DNA of 47,404 nt, from contig MNXA01000036.1 in the NCBI GenBank assembly GCA_001871195.1, forward strand, positions 1 to 47,404. Reading direction: 5' to 3'. Of the stretch, positions 25,489 through 33,986 are shown piece by piece (position 1 is the stretch's first letter; each line of letters starts with the position of its first letter). This DNA comes from Zetaproteobacteria bacterium CG1_02_55_237 (lineage in GTDB: Bacteria > Pseudomonadota > Zetaproteobacteria > Mariprofundales > Mariprofundaceae). Below the pieces are notes generated by a model that was not told the origin of the DNA, did no database searches, and saw nothing but the letters and a program-made list of their open reading frames with translations. The position numbers and the translations under genes are program-made.

Positions 25489-26106
25489 TCAGCGTAGAAA
25501 GACAACCGCCCAGGTTGCCATCTGGGCGTATACGGGAAAAATACCATAAGCACCCAGGATTGCATCGGGTAAAGGTGAAGCTGCCAGCAATACCCATAGC
25601 CATAAAATCACACCTGAAGCAGATGGTTTGAGAAGGATGGCAAAACTGGTCCAGCGCCTTGCAAGGCGCGGCAAGACCCACTCACCGAACAACATGCCGG
25701 GTAAAGGAAGCAGGTGAAGAAATAGCATGCAGAGATTAAAGAACATCAGCACCTTGGCCCACCAATGATGCAAGGGTGGAAGGCCCATGGCCGCCGGATG
25801 ACCGAGACTCCAGGCGTATAGCAGGAAACCGAGCGCACAAAGCAGGACATGGCCGGCCAGACGGGCAGCTGCGGCATGCAGGCCGGGATGTGCATAACGG
25901 GGTAGAGAAAAGATAACAGCACGCTGAAACATGATAGAGGCCAGCAAGGGAAGCCAGGCAGCTCTCCAGCTCAAGGGATAAAAGGCGTGCGGCATGGGCT
26001 TTGATATCAAACGCGCCTCAAGCATGCCAACCACACTTAGTGATATAAGCATGGGCAGGGAATAAAGAATGATTTGTCGGATAACGATTTCAAGCCAGGC
26101 TTCCAC
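25489..26106 (-). CDS. Polytopic membrane protein, degenerate site-2-protease-like
   Basis: 205 residues with five or six hydrophobic helices. FNLCMLFLHLLPLPGMLFGE (about 142-161) resembles the N-x-x-P-x-P-x-x-D-G motif of M50 (site-2) proteases, and AARLAGHVLLCALGFLLYAW (about 79-98) resembles their GPL-helix. The HExxH zinc-binding motif is absent and the motif aspartate is not seen, so a catalytic protease is unlikely. It sits just before the RDD gene. Identification is by motif resemblance only. Confidence 0.55.
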   Translation of the reverse strand: MEAWLEIVIRQIILYSLPMLISLSVVGMLEARLISKPMPHAFYPLSWRAAWLPLLASIMFQRAVIFSLPRYAHPGLHAAAARLAGHVLLCALGFLLYAWSLGHPAAMGLPPLHHWWAKVLMFFNLCMLFLHLLPLPGMLFGEWVLPRLARRWTSFAILLKPSASGVILWLWVLLAASPLPDAILGAYGIFPVYAQMATWAVVFLR

Positions 26107-26131
26107 GACTACGTATCCTTAAACGAACTGA

Positions 26132-26242
26132 TTATTTCTCACCACGATTCTTGGCCTGACGGTAGCGTTTGGTAGCAAAGAAGCCCGCCCACCAGCAAAA
26201 CGCAATAAAGGGTATCATGATCACCAATAGCATCCAGTCCAT
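26132..26242 (-). CDS. 36-residue single-pass membrane protein
   Basis: ATG 26242 is preceded by GGAGGG at eight bases, a very good ribosome site. The peptide begins MDWMLLVIMIPFIAFCWWAG (one transmembrane helix). It continues FFATKRYRQAKNRGEK, a basic cytoplasmic tail by the positive-inside rule. It lies between petC's terminator and the polytopic membrane protein gene. No family is recognised; small subunits of respiratory complexes have this build, but none is implied by sequence. Confidence 0.7.
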   Translation of the reverse strand: MDWMLLVIMIPFIAFCWWAGFFATKRYRQAKNRGEK

Positions 26243-26284
26243 CTAAATCACCCTCCGGTCTCACAATTTAAAGATACCTTGTTC

Positions 26285-26317
26285 TATTAAAAGAGAGGCC
26301 CGCACAGCGGCGGGCCT
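26285..26317 (-). terminator. Terminator of petABC
   Basis: AGGCCCGC and GCGGGCCT (26296-26303 and 26310-26317) form a perfect stem over a six-base loop. Read leftward, it is followed by CTCTTTTAATAG. It ends the petA-petB-petC transcript 30 bases after the petC stop. Confidence 0.85.
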
Positions 26318-26346
26318 TTCGAGATCAAAACCTGACTACTCAGGTA

Positions 26347-27039
26347 TCAATGCTTAACGTCTTTCCAGACCTCTTTCTTCAACAGGTACAGCACAATTGT
26401 CAGCAGGATCAGGAAAATCATGACGTATTTACCGATAGCATGACGTTCGTTCTGATGCGGATCGCCGATGAAGGTCAGGAAGGCAGCTACATCATTGGCC
26501 TGTGCTTCCAGTTCAGCGGTATCAGCCTCATCATGATCAAGCCAACCGAGAGGATCTGGCATGGCAATACGATGACCCGGGAAGTACTCGTTAAAGTTAC
26601 CATCCAGAATCTTGCCTTCAGGATCTTTCTCGAAGCCGGTCAGGATCGAGTACACATAATTCGCACCGCCACGACGGGCATTGACGATCAGTGAAAGATC
26701 AGGCGGAACCTTGCCGTAGGAAACAGTGGCATCTTCCGGGCTCAGATCAGTGATCAGCCCGGAGGTGATCGGCCTGTCGCCACGCAGTTCATCCACAGCT
26801 TCACGGGTAAGGCCAATCTCCGGATAATCAAGCAGACCCTTGTAGGTAACATACTTCGCCGAATGGCAACCCATGCATACCTCGGTAAACACCGTCAGGC
26901 CACGATTGATCTGCTCGTGGCTGGAGGCATCAACCTCGGCATGCTTCAGGGCTACACCACCTTCATTGGCCTGTACGCCAAATGGAAGGGCCAAGGCAAG
27001 GGACATACATGCTACTGTCAGTAATTGCTTCAGCTTCAT
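26347..27039 (-). CDS. petC: Cytochrome c1 of the bc1 complex
   Basis: 230 residues. Signal peptide to about residue 24 (GVQANEG). Heme site CMGCH (55-59). A C-terminal transmembrane anchor (VMIFLILLTIVLYLL) ends the protein. The family block RYGKVPPDLSLIVNARRGG is represented by YGKVPPDLSLIVNARRGGAN; the Met of the axial ligand is in GHRIAMPDPL. ATG 27039 has GGAGGA upstream inside the end of petB. It receives electrons from the Rieske protein and reduces periplasmic cytochromes, perhaps those encoded at 22.0-24.1 kb. Confidence 0.94.
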   Translation of the reverse strand: MKLKQLLTVACMSLALALPFGVQANEGGVALKHAEVDASSHEQINRGLTVFTEVCMGCHSAKYVTYKGLLDYPEIGLTREAVDELRGDRPITSGLITDLSPEDATVSYGKVPPDLSLIVNARRGGANYVYSILTGFEKDPEGKILDGNFNEYFPGHRIAMPDPLGWLDHDEADTAELEAQANDVAAFLTFIGDPHQNERHAIGKYVMIFLILLTIVLYLLKKEVWKDVKH

Positions 27040-27040
27040 G

Positions 27041-28258
27041 TTAAATCTCCTCCGGTAGCGGCTTCGTCTTCTCGAACTTGTGCACAAAGGGCAGCAAGAG
27101 GAAGAACGCAAAGTAGTATGCGGTTGTAATCTGTCCGATCAGCTTCAGCGTCGGGGTAGGAGCGGAATGACCGCAATAACCCAGAATAATCACCGTGACG
27201 AAGAACAGATATACCATCTGGCGGTAGACCGGGCGATAGCGTGCCGAACGCACCTTGCTGCGATCCAGGAAGGGCAGCAGGAACAGAATGGCCAGCGATG
27301 CGCCCATGGCTACCACACCCAACAGCTTGCTCTCAAAGGAGCGCAGGATGGTGTACCACGGAGTCAGATACCAGACCGGGGCAATATGCGGCGGCGTCTG
27401 CAGATTGTTGGCCGGCACATAGTTATCCACTTCGATAAAGTAACCACCCATCTGCGGATTAAAGAACACCACATAGCAGTAGAACAGCAGGAATACGCCA
27501 ACACCAAACGCATCCTTGATGGTGTAGTAAGGATGGAACGGAATCGTGCTCTTGCCTGCATGCACATCCAGACCTGTCGGGTTGTTGGAATGCACCACAT
27601 GCAGGGCATGCACATGGCCACCGACAATGGCTGCCAGCAACAGCGGGAACAGATAATGCAGCGAGAAGAAGCGATTCAGCGTTGGATCACCCACAGCAAA
27701 ACCACCGCGAAGCACCTCCTGCAGGAAGCCGCCGATCACCGGCAAGGCACCAAACAGGTTGGTAATCACGGTCGCACCCCAGAAGGACATCTGGCCCCAA
27801 GGCAGCAGATAACCGAAGAAGGCTGCGCCCTGCATAATCAGCAGAATCACCACGCCGATAATCCACAGCAGCTCGCGCGGACCCTTGTAGGAACCGTAAT
27901 ACAGACCCCGGCCGATATGCATATATACCACGACAAAGAAGGCTGAAGCGCCAACCGCGTGCATATAGCGAATCAACCAGCCGAAGTTCACGTCGCGCAT
28001 GATGCGTTCGACCGAATCAAAGGCCACTGTATAACCACCCATAGTCAGGGCGGCACTTGGCTTGTAGTACATGGCCAGGAAGATGCCGGTCAGAATCTGG
28101 AGAACCAGAACCAGCAGAGCCAGCGAACCGAAGTTCCACATGTAATTCAGGTTCTTCGGAACCTCATATTCTGTCAGCTGCGATTTGATAATCGCCTCGG
28201 CGCCTGTACGCTCGTCGATCCAGCCGAACAGTTTGGATTTCATTATTGTATCTAACAC
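27041..28258 (-). CDS. petB: Cytochrome b of the bc1 complex
   Basis: 405 residues, the full-length cytochrome b fusing b6 and subunit IV parts, with about eight transmembrane helices. The first pair of heme-binding histidines is seen in [12 protein letters not shown] and the second pair in [12 protein letters not shown]. The quinol-site [14 protein letters not shown] variant reads [22 protein letters not shown] 28258 is the likely start, because AAGGAGGGG lies at correct distance from it and too far from the ATG at 28243. It lies 19 bases after petA and 1 base before petC. Confidence 0.95.
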   Translation of the reverse strand: MLDTIMKSKLFGWIDERTGAEAIIKSQLTEYEVPKNLNYMWNFGSLALLVLVLQILTGIFLAMYYKPSAALTMGGYTVAFDSVERIMRDVNFGWLIRYMHAVGASAFFVVVYMHIGRGLYYGSYKGPRELLWIIGVVILLIMQGAAFFGYLLPWGQMSFWGATVITNLFGALPVIGGFLQEVLRGGFAVGDPTLNRFFSLHYLFPLLLAAIVGGHVHALHVVHSNNPTGLDVHAGKSTIPFHPYYTIKDAFGVGVFLLFYCYVVFFNPQMGGYFIEVDNYVPANNLQTPPHIAPVWYLTPWYTILRSFESKLLGVVAMGASLAILFLLPFLDRSKVRSARYRPVYRQMVYLFFVTVIILGYCGHSAPTPTLKLIGQITTAYYFAFFLLLPFVHKFEKTKPLPEEI

Positions 28259-28277
28259 ATTCCCCTCCTTAGTCCGC

Positions 28278-28874
28278 TTAACCGATCATAACTTTCGTAT
28301 CAGTAAGATACGTATATGGCATCAAATGCAGATTATGCGGCGCAGGCGATCCATTGATCACGCGGGCCGATATATCGTACAGCGAGCCGTGACATGGGCA
28401 GTGCCAGCCTCCGGGCCAGTTCTCGGGAACCGAATCGCCCCATTCCTTGCGGCCGGCAGATGGCTTGAACAGCGGAATGCAGCCCAGATGGGTGCAGCTG
28501 GCCACAACAATCAGGTATTCCGGCTTGATGGCACGATATTTCCGGTTCTCCGGCGTCATCCACTCGGCGGAAACCTCTTCAATGGCCTCGGAATATGCAT
28601 CCTTGAGCATTTCATCATGCCCATCCACCTGCTTGAGCAATTCCTCGGTGCGATGCACAACAAACACCGGCTTGCCCTGCCACTGAATCACAACCAGCTG
28701 GCCGGCTTCAACAGTAGAAACATCATATTCGGTCTTGGATGCAGCCAGCGTATCAGCTGCCGGCAGCATACTGCCGATAAACGGCACGATCGTTGCGCCT
28801 GCCGCAACGGCACCCATGCCACCGGCGGCTACGTAAAGAAAATTACGCCGGGTATGGTCAAGTGTGTCACTCAT
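28278..28874 (-). CDS. petA: Ubiquinol-cytochrome c reductase iron-sulfur (Rieske) subunit
   Basis: 198 residues. N-terminal Tat-type segment [14 protein letters not shown] (9-22) and one membrane anchor. [2Fe-2S] ligands are in CTHLGC (127-132) and CPCHGS (159-164): Cys127, His129, Cys159, His162, with Cys132 and Cys161 as the disulfide. ATG 28874 is placed seven bases after AAGGAGGG, seven codons downstream of another possible start. A typical bc1 operon opener, and a likely substrate of the Tat system encoded nearby. Confidence 0.96.
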   Translation of the reverse strand: MSDTLDHTRRNFLYVAAGGMGAVAAGATIVPFIGSMLPAADTLAASKTEYDVSTVEAGQLVVIQWQGKPVFVVHRTEELLKQVDGHDEMLKDAYSEAIEEVSAEWMTPENRKYRAIKPEYLIVVASCTHLGCIPLFKPSAGRKEWGDSVPENWPGGWHCPCHGSLYDISARVINGSPAPHNLHLMPYTYLTDTKVMIG

Positions 28875-28937
28875 ATTTAATCCCTCCTTGGCCATGCGGC
28901 CCTTCCCTTCTTTTTAATACAGTTCAAACAAGTTCAA

Positions 28938-28973
28938 ACAAAAAAAAACAAATAGCGGACATATCATGTCCGC
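28938..28973 (-). terminator. Terminator of rpe
   Basis: GCGGACAT (28955-28962) pairs with ATGTCCGC (28966-28973) over a three-base loop. Read leftward, the stem is followed by TATTTG and a long T-run. It separates rpe from petA. Confidence 0.9.
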
Positions 28974-28981
28974 CATTGCAA

Positions 28982-29650
28982 TCAGGCGTTATCGGCCAAT
29001 TCGCGTAGTTCCTTGATGGCAGCCGCGTAATCAGGCTTGCCGTACACAGCAGAACCGGCAACAAAGGTATCGGCACCAGCAGCAGCCACTTCAGCCATGG
29101 TCGCCGTATTCACGCCGCCATCCACCTGAAGTCGCGCATCACAACCGGCATCATCAAGCATCTTGCGTGCTTCTTTGATCTTGTCGGTCACGGCATGGAT
29201 ATATGACTGACCGCCATAACCCGGGTTAACGCTCATCAAGAGCACCAGATCAACGCAGTGCAGCACGTGTTTGATGGTCGACACCGGTGTGGCCGGATTC
29301 AGGCTGACACCAGCCTTGGCACCGAGTGAACGAATGTATTGCAGTGTACGCTCAAGGTGAATGCAGGCTTCCTGATGCACGGTGACATAATCGGCACCGG
29401 CCTTAATGAAACCCTCCACCTGCGTGTCGGGATGATTGACCATCAGATGCACATCGATGGGCAGCTTGGTGTGCGGCCGTACGGCCTTGCACACATTGTC
29501 ACCGATAGTGATCGGCGGGACAAAGGAACCGTCCATCACATCGAAATGAATCCAGTCGCAACCACCAACATCGATGGCTCGTATTTCTGCGCCCAGATCG
29601 GCGAAGTCAGCGGATAAAATTGAGGGGGCTATTACAGTGCTTTTTTTCAT
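28982..29650 (-). CDS. rpe: Ribulose-phosphate 3-epimerase
   Basis: 222 residues. Family blocks in order: PSILSADFADLG (9-20), DWIHFDVMDGSFVPPITIG, DVHLMVNHP, MSVNPGYGGQ and LQVDGGVNTAT. Metal ligands His and Asp are within HFDVMDG, VHLMV and VDGGV. It interconverts ribulose-5-phosphate and xylulose-5-phosphate in the pentose phosphate and Calvin cycles. It lies downstream of the lipoprotein gene and ends at its own terminator. Confidence 0.97.
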   Translation of the reverse strand: MKKSTVIAPSILSADFADLGAEIRAIDVGGCDWIHFDVMDGSFVPPITIGDNVCKAVRPHTKLPIDVHLMVNHPDTQVEGFIKAGADYVTVHQEACIHLERTLQYIRSLGAKAGVSLNPATPVSTIKHVLHCVDLVLLMSVNPGYGGQSYIHAVTDKIKEARKMLDDAGCDARLQVDGGVNTATMAEVAAAGADTFVAGSAVYGKPDYAAAIKELRELADNA

Positions 29651-29674
29651 GGCGCATTTATAACGTCTTCATCT

Positions 29675-30400
29675 TCACTCGTCCAGCCCTGAAAGCCAAT
29701 TTGTCAGCTCGACGATCTGGTGGGGACTTAATGGCCCGCCCTTTTCCCGGGAGAAGGCCGGCATACGGCGGTCGATGCCATGTTGCAGGATTAAACGAAG
29801 AGCATCAACATCCTGCCCGCGCAGCTTCGGCGCGTACGCCCCCCTGCCCTCCACACCATGGCACATGGCGCAGACTGCAGCATAAATATCCTCGCCCTTC
29901 ACCTTGCCCGCAGCCGGGACAACATGACAGGCAGCGCATTTACCGCTGAAGATGCCACGCCCACTCATATCACCGGCATGCGGATTTTCCTTCACGCGCA
30001 GGGTAAGCCACGCCTCCTCCTTGTTCCCCAGCAGATCGATCACCGTGATCTTTTTGACGATATCCTCACCCTTGGCGGTCGTATCGATGCGCACATCTAG
30101 GGTGGTGAAACCACCCGGCGGCACTTCCTGGCTAGCCACGGAACCGACTGTACAACCACACTCTGAGTAGACCTCGGCGATATGCAAAGGCAACAGGCCC
30201 GTGTTGCGTACGAACAGAGTTGCCTGCGCTTCTTCCCCCTCCATCACACTGCCCATATCGAGATGCTGAGGTTGAATAAGAAAGGACTGCATCTCGATGG
30301 TCGGTGTTTTTACCACCTCCGAATCAGCGCGATGCGGGGGTGGTGACGTGCACCCCGAAAAAATCGACATGGCAAAAAGGAGTACAAACAACATGTGCAT
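29675..30400 (-). CDS. Lipoprotein with DUF1573 domain fused to a diheme cytochrome c region
   Basis: 241 residues. Lipobox-type signal MSIFSGC with Cys17. DUF1573 Ig-like domain about 42-115 carrying ECGCTVG (80-86; Cys81 and Cys83). Then a cytochrome c part with two heme sites, CAACH (155-159) and CAMCH (177-181), and a possible Met ligand in RRMPAFS (211-217). The two heme motifs are only 22 residues apart, so the first may be in a minimal loop. It starts at the sdhE stop (TGATG overlap) with GGAGGG before it. The context with sdhCDAB, sdhE and petABC suggests a respiratory redox partner; the function is unknown. Confidence 0.8.
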   Translation of the reverse strand: MHMLFVLLFAMSIFSGCTSPPPHRADSEVVKTPTIEMQSFLIQPQHLDMGSVMEGEEAQATLFVRNTGLLPLHIAEVYSECGCTVGSVASQEVPPGGFTTLDVRIDTTAKGEDIVKKITVIDLLGNKEEAWLTLRVKENPHAGDMSGRGIFSGKCAACHVVPAAGKVKGEDIYAAVCAMCHGVEGRGAYAPKLRGQDVDALRLILQHGIDRRMPAFSREKGGPLSPHQIVELTNWLSGLDE

Positions 30401-30654
30401 CAGTTGTTCCCTCCCTCAAGCCACGGGCGCAGAACCTCCGGCAAGGGCGTTTCAGCATGCATCATGGCAACCAATTGGGGCGTTTCCATGTCCATGAGCT
30501 GCTGTGCTGCCTGTATTACCGGCCCATCCCCACGGCTCAGTGCCGGCTCCAGCCGGGCCAGCCACTCCTCAAGCTCCAGCATACCGAGGCGCTTCAGGCG
30601 GTAACGCAACCTGCGCAACTCCATATCATGTGGAGAAGATTCACCTTGTGTCAT
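30400..30654 (-). CDS. sdhE: Succinate dehydrogenase assembly factor SdhE-like
   Basis: 84 residues with the helical SdhE pattern: RLRYRLKRLGMLELEEWL (about 15-32), then a loop and MDMETPQLVAMM (about 54-65). SdhE proteins help attach FAD to SdhA. The usual RGxxE motif reads LGxxE here, with Arg one place earlier. It lies five bases after sdhB on the same strand, overlapping the lipoprotein gene downstream; this position is usual for sdhE and supports the call. Confidence 0.8.
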   Translation of the reverse strand: MTQGESSPHDMELRRLRYRLKRLGMLELEEWLARLEPALSRGDGPVIQAAQQLMDMETPQLVAMMHAETPLPEVLRPWLEGGNN

Positions 30655-30659
30655 GTAAC

Positions 30660-31370
30660 TCAGGACTTACGGGCCAGCAGGGTCCGTTTGATATGGTTGA
30701 TGGCCGCCGTCGGGTTAAGGCCCTTGGGGCATGCCTCCATACAGTTCATAATCTGATGACAACGGTACAGTTTGAATGCATCTTCGAGGGCATCAAGACG
30801 CTGACCGGCCGCCTCATCACGCGTATCCCTGATCCAGCGGTCTGCCTGCAAAAGCGCTGCCGGCCCCAGAAAACGATTGCCGTTCCACCACCATGACGGG
30901 CAGGACGTGGTGCAGCAACCGCACAGCACGCATTCATACATACCATCCAGCGCCGCGCGTTCTTCAACCGATTGCAGGCGCTCATGCTCAGGCACCGGCG
31001 ACACGGCTTGCAACCATGGCTTGATGGAGCGGTACTGCTCGAAAAAGTGCGTGGTATCAACCACCAGATCGCGAATCACCTGCATGCTGGGCAATGGGCG
31101 CACTCGAATCGGCTGTTTTAGGCCAGCCACATCGGTGATGCAGGCCAGACCATTCACACCATTGATGTTCATACCATCGGAACCGCATACCCCTTCAGCA
31201 CAGGAGCGACGGTAAGTCAGGGTGCCATCCAGATTCCATTTGATGTAATTCAGTGCATCAAGCAACTTCATGCCGGGCTTCAATACAGGCACCTCGTAGG
31301 CCTGCATGGTCGGCTTGGCATCACCCTCAGGGTCGTAGCGATAGATTTCCAGGCGGATGGTTTCGCTCAT
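30660..31370 (-). CDS. sdhB: Succinate dehydrogenase iron-sulfur subunit
   Basis: 236 residues. The [2Fe-2S] site is CAEGVCGSDGMNINGVNGLAC-like (from about residue 57). The [4Fe-4S]/[3Fe-4S] sites are CVLCGCCTTSCPSWWW (about 142-157) and CHQIMNCMEACPKGLN (about 202-217). It carries electrons from SdhA to the membrane quinone site. sdhA ends at its start (31370), and sdhE follows. Confidence 0.97.
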   Translation of the reverse strand: MSETIRLEIYRYDPEGDAKPTMQAYEVPVLKPGMKLLDALNYIKWNLDGTLTYRRSCAEGVCGSDGMNINGVNGLACITDVAGLKQPIRVRPLPSMQVIRDLVVDTTHFFEQYRSIKPWLQAVSPVPEHERLQSVEERAALDGMYECVLCGCCTTSCPSWWWNGNRFLGPAALLQADRWIRDTRDEAAGQRLDALEDAFKLYRCHQIMNCMEACPKGLNPTAAINHIKRTLLARKS

Positions 31371-33166
31371 CAGTACACCCGTTCCTTCGGCGGGAAGGAT
31401 TCCACCGTCATCGGTTGCAGGCGCACCGGCTTGTAGTCGAGTTTGACCTTGCCATTCTTAATGCTGGCCAGCGTGTGTTGCAGCCATTTTTTATCGTCAC
31501 GCTTCGGATAATCGTCCCTCGCATGTGCGCCGCGCGATTCGCGCCTTGCCAGGGCACCGGCTGCAGTCACGCGCGCCAGTCCCATCAGATGTTCAAGCTC
31601 CAGCGCCTCGATCAGCTCCGTATTAAAAATACTGTTACCGTCTTCAATGCGTGCCGTATCAAGCTGTGCGGCGAGCTCATCAAGTAATTTAACACCTTCG
31701 GACATCACTTCCTCGGTGCGATAGACACTGAAATGTTCCTGCATGACGCTCTGCATGGCAGCGCGCAAGTCGGAAACCTTGATTCCCTCCTTGTTGCCTG
31801 CCGAGTCCAGCCAGCGCTGTACCCGCGCCACACCCGGCTGCCAGCAATCCGGACTGATGGCCGGATGGTAGCGCTGGTTGCGCAAACGCTTGTGTACCTG
31901 ATTGCCGCATGCCCGACCGAAGACCACGATCTCCAGCAATGAATTACCACCCAGACGATTGGCGCCATGCACTGATGCACAGGCCCCTTCCCCGATGGCG
32001 TACAAGCCAGGCATGACCGCTTCCTTGTCATCGGCCTTCGGACACACCACCTCGCCAAAACGATTGGTTGGCACACCGCCCATGGTGTAATGCATGGTCG
32101 GCTGCACAGGAATCGGCTCTTTGGTGCAATCCACACCGGCAAAACGCAGCGCCAGCTCGTGAATATTGGGCAACTTGGAAAGAATCAGCTCCTCGCCAAG
32201 ATGGTCGAGCTTGAGCAGCACATAATCCTTGTTCGGACCGCAACCGCGCCCCTCACGAACCTCCAGAGCGATGGCCCTTGAGACCACATCGCGACTGGCC
32301 AGATCGCCGGCCGTCGGCGCATAGCGCTGCATGAAACGCTCACCCTCGGAATTGAGCAGATAACCACCCTCGCCGCGCACACCCTCGGTAATCAGCGGCC
32401 CGACATCGGCAATGCCGGTCGGGTGAAACTGGAAGAACTCCATATCCTCAACCGGCAGTCCGGCGCGCAAGGCCAGGCCTCCGCCGTCACCGGTATTGAT
32501 ATGGGCATTGGTAGTAATCTTGTAGACGCGACCCGCCCCACCGGTCGCCAGAATCACTGCCTTGGCCTGAAACAGATGGTATTCGCCTCTGGCAATATCC
32601 CAGGTCATCACACCCTGACAACCATCATCATCAGTAATCAGATCAAGGGCAAAATATTCTTCATAGATATGCGTGCCGGAACGCAGGTTCTGCTGGTAAA
32701 GCGTATGCAGAATGGCATGTCCGGTGCGATCCGCTGCCGCACAGGTGCGTGTGGCCTGCCCGCCTTCACCGAATTCGCGCGACTGGCCGCCAAACGGACG
32801 CTGATAAATTGTGCCATTCTCCAGCCGGGAAAAAGGCACGCCCTGATGCTCAAGCTCATGCACAAGCAAGGGTGCTGCACGACACATATACTCGATGGCA
32901 TCCTGATCGCCGAGATAATCCGAACCCTTGATGGTGTCATACATATGCCACAACCAGTGATCGGAGACGATATTACCGAGAGCTGCATTGATGCCACCCT
33001 GTGCGGCCACCGTATGCGAGCGTGTTGGCAGCACTTTGGAAATCACTGCAACACGATGCCCGGCATCGGCCAGCTGCAAAGCGCAGCGCAATCCCGCGCC
33101 ACCCGCGCCGATAATCACCACATCGTGAAAGTGATGTTCAACCTTTTCAGAAGAAAGATATGCCAT
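31370..33166 (-). CDS. sdhA: Succinate dehydrogenase flavoprotein subunit
   Basis: 598 residues. FAD-binding [18 protein letters not shown] (about 20-37). The covalent FAD histidine is in [13 protein letters not shown]. The active site is [22 protein letters not shown]. Succinate is oxidised to fumarate. It is one of the four-subunit set sdhC-sdhD-sdhA-sdhB; the neighbouring sdhE would flavinylate it. Start and stop codons touch those of sdhD and sdhB. Confidence 0.98.
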   Translation of the reverse strand: MAYLSSEKVEHHFHDVVIIGAGGAGLRCALQLADAGHRVAVISKVLPTRSHTVAAQGGINAALGNIVSDHWLWHMYDTIKGSDYLGDQDAIEYMCRAAPLLVHELEHQGVPFSRLENGTIYQRPFGGQSREFGEGGQATRTCAAADRTGHAILHTLYQQNLRSGTHIYEEYFALDLITDDDGCQGVMTWDIARGEYHLFQAKAVILATGGAGRVYKITTNAHINTGDGGGLALRAGLPVEDMEFFQFHPTGIADVGPLITEGVRGEGGYLLNSEGERFMQRYAPTAGDLASRDVVSRAIALEVREGRGCGPNKDYVLLKLDHLGEELILSKLPNIHELALRFAGVDCTKEPIPVQPTMHYTMGGVPTNRFGEVVCPKADDKEAVMPGLYAIGEGACASVHGANRLGGNSLLEIVVFGRACGNQVHKRLRNQRYHPAISPDCWQPGVARVQRWLDSAGNKEGIKVSDLRAAMQSVMQEHFSVYRTEEVMSEGVKLLDELAAQLDTARIEDGNSIFNTELIEALELEHLMGLARVTAAGALARRESRGAHARDDYPKRDDKKWLQHTLASIKNGKVKLDYKPVRLQPMTVESFPPKERVY

Positions 33167-33528
33167 TAACTACCCCAGGCCCAGGTCACGGAAAGCCACC
33201 AGATACCGAAGGCGGCAAGACCAATCATTACCGTCCCCATCAACGGAATACGCAGGGCGGCGAAATGCACGTAATCCTCAACAATGACCTTCACGCCAAG
33301 ATGGGCATGGGTCAGCAGGGCAATCAGCAGCAGGGTATGCAACATACGGCCGATATAGCCATCGACCAGATCGAGCAGCTGCATCTGATCCAGCGTTCCG
33401 TTGTATACGCTTAGCAACAGTACAAAAGCAGGCGGCAACAACAGCGCGACAACCACGGCAGTCAGGCGTTGTACATACCAGTCGCCGAGACCGTTATGCG
33501 CCGTACCGAAACGGTTGATTCCTAACAC
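33166..33528 (-). CDS. sdhD: Succinate dehydrogenase membrane anchor subunit SdhD
   Basis: 120 residues with three transmembrane helices. The pattern [23 protein letters not shown] is typical of SdhD, and [15 protein letters not shown] (about 79-93) carries the heme b-axial histidine region and the quinone-site Asp-Tyr pair. Short, poorly conserved subunit; identification relies also on position between sdhC and sdhA. Confidence 0.9.
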   Translation of the reverse strand: MLGINRFGTAHNGLGDWYVQRLTAVVVALLLPPAFVLLLSVYNGTLDQMQLLDLVDGYIGRMLHTLLLIALLTHAHLGVKVIVEDYVHFAALRIPLMGTVMIGLAAFGIWWLSVTWAWGS

Positions 33529-33532
33529 ATCA

Positions 33533-33925
33533 TCACCATAAAAAGCTCCCCAGCAGCAGTGCGGCCAGCACCCCGGCCCCCATGCTCACACGTGCCGTTA
33601 TGCGCATGGACTCACGCGCTTCAAACCAGCCGGCATCAAGCAGAATAAAGCGGATACCATTGACCATATGGTAAAACAGGGCCACGCCGGTGAACCACAG
33701 GATTAAACGCCCGGGCCATGCGTGCATCCAGTCGAGCATACGTGAAAAATCTTCGGGGGAGTTAGTCAGACCGGTCAGGAGGAAAAGGTAAACGGGGACA
33801 AACAAGGCCAGCACCATGCCGCTGGCGCGATGCGCGAGACTGGCCATCATGGGAATCTGCCAGCGATACACAGATAGTCGGGGTGAAAGTGGCCTGTTCT
33901 TCTCTGAATGTTTTATCGCCGGCAT
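33533..33925 (-). CDS. sdhC: Succinate dehydrogenase cytochrome b556 subunit SdhC
   Basis: 130 residues with three transmembrane helices. RPLSPRLSVYRWQIPMMASLAHRASG (shortened here: start RPLSPRLSVYRW, then SLAHRASG) matches the SdhC signature with the Ser/His/Arg quinone-site group. FYHMVNGIRFILLD (about 84-97) holds the heme b histidine. GGGAG precedes the ATG, and a promoter sits just upstream. First gene of the sdhCDAB-sdhE group. Confidence 0.93.
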   Translation of the reverse strand: MPAIKHSEKNRPLSPRLSVYRWQIPMMASLAHRASGMVLALFVPVYLFLLTGLTNSPEDFSRMLDWMHAWPGRLILWFTGVALFYHMVNGIRFILLDAGWFEARESMRITARVSMGAGVLAALLLGSFLW

Positions 33926-33948
33926 GGAGCTCCCTCAGTTATGGCCCT

Positions 33949-33977
33949 ATTCTATCACGCCGGGCAGGCAAAGTTAA
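33949..33977 (-). promoter_or_regulatory. Promoter of the sdh operon
   Basis: Read leftward, TTAACT (33972-33977), a 17-base spacer and TAGAAT (33949-33954). It lies in the 61-base gap between the nnrD stop and sdhC. Confidence 0.55.
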
Positions 33978-33986
33978 GAGGCACCA

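Noticed and set aside
28243-28258. ATG 28243 as the petB start
   Set aside because: The strong AAGGAGG is correctly spaced for GTG 28258 and about 19 bases from this ATG.
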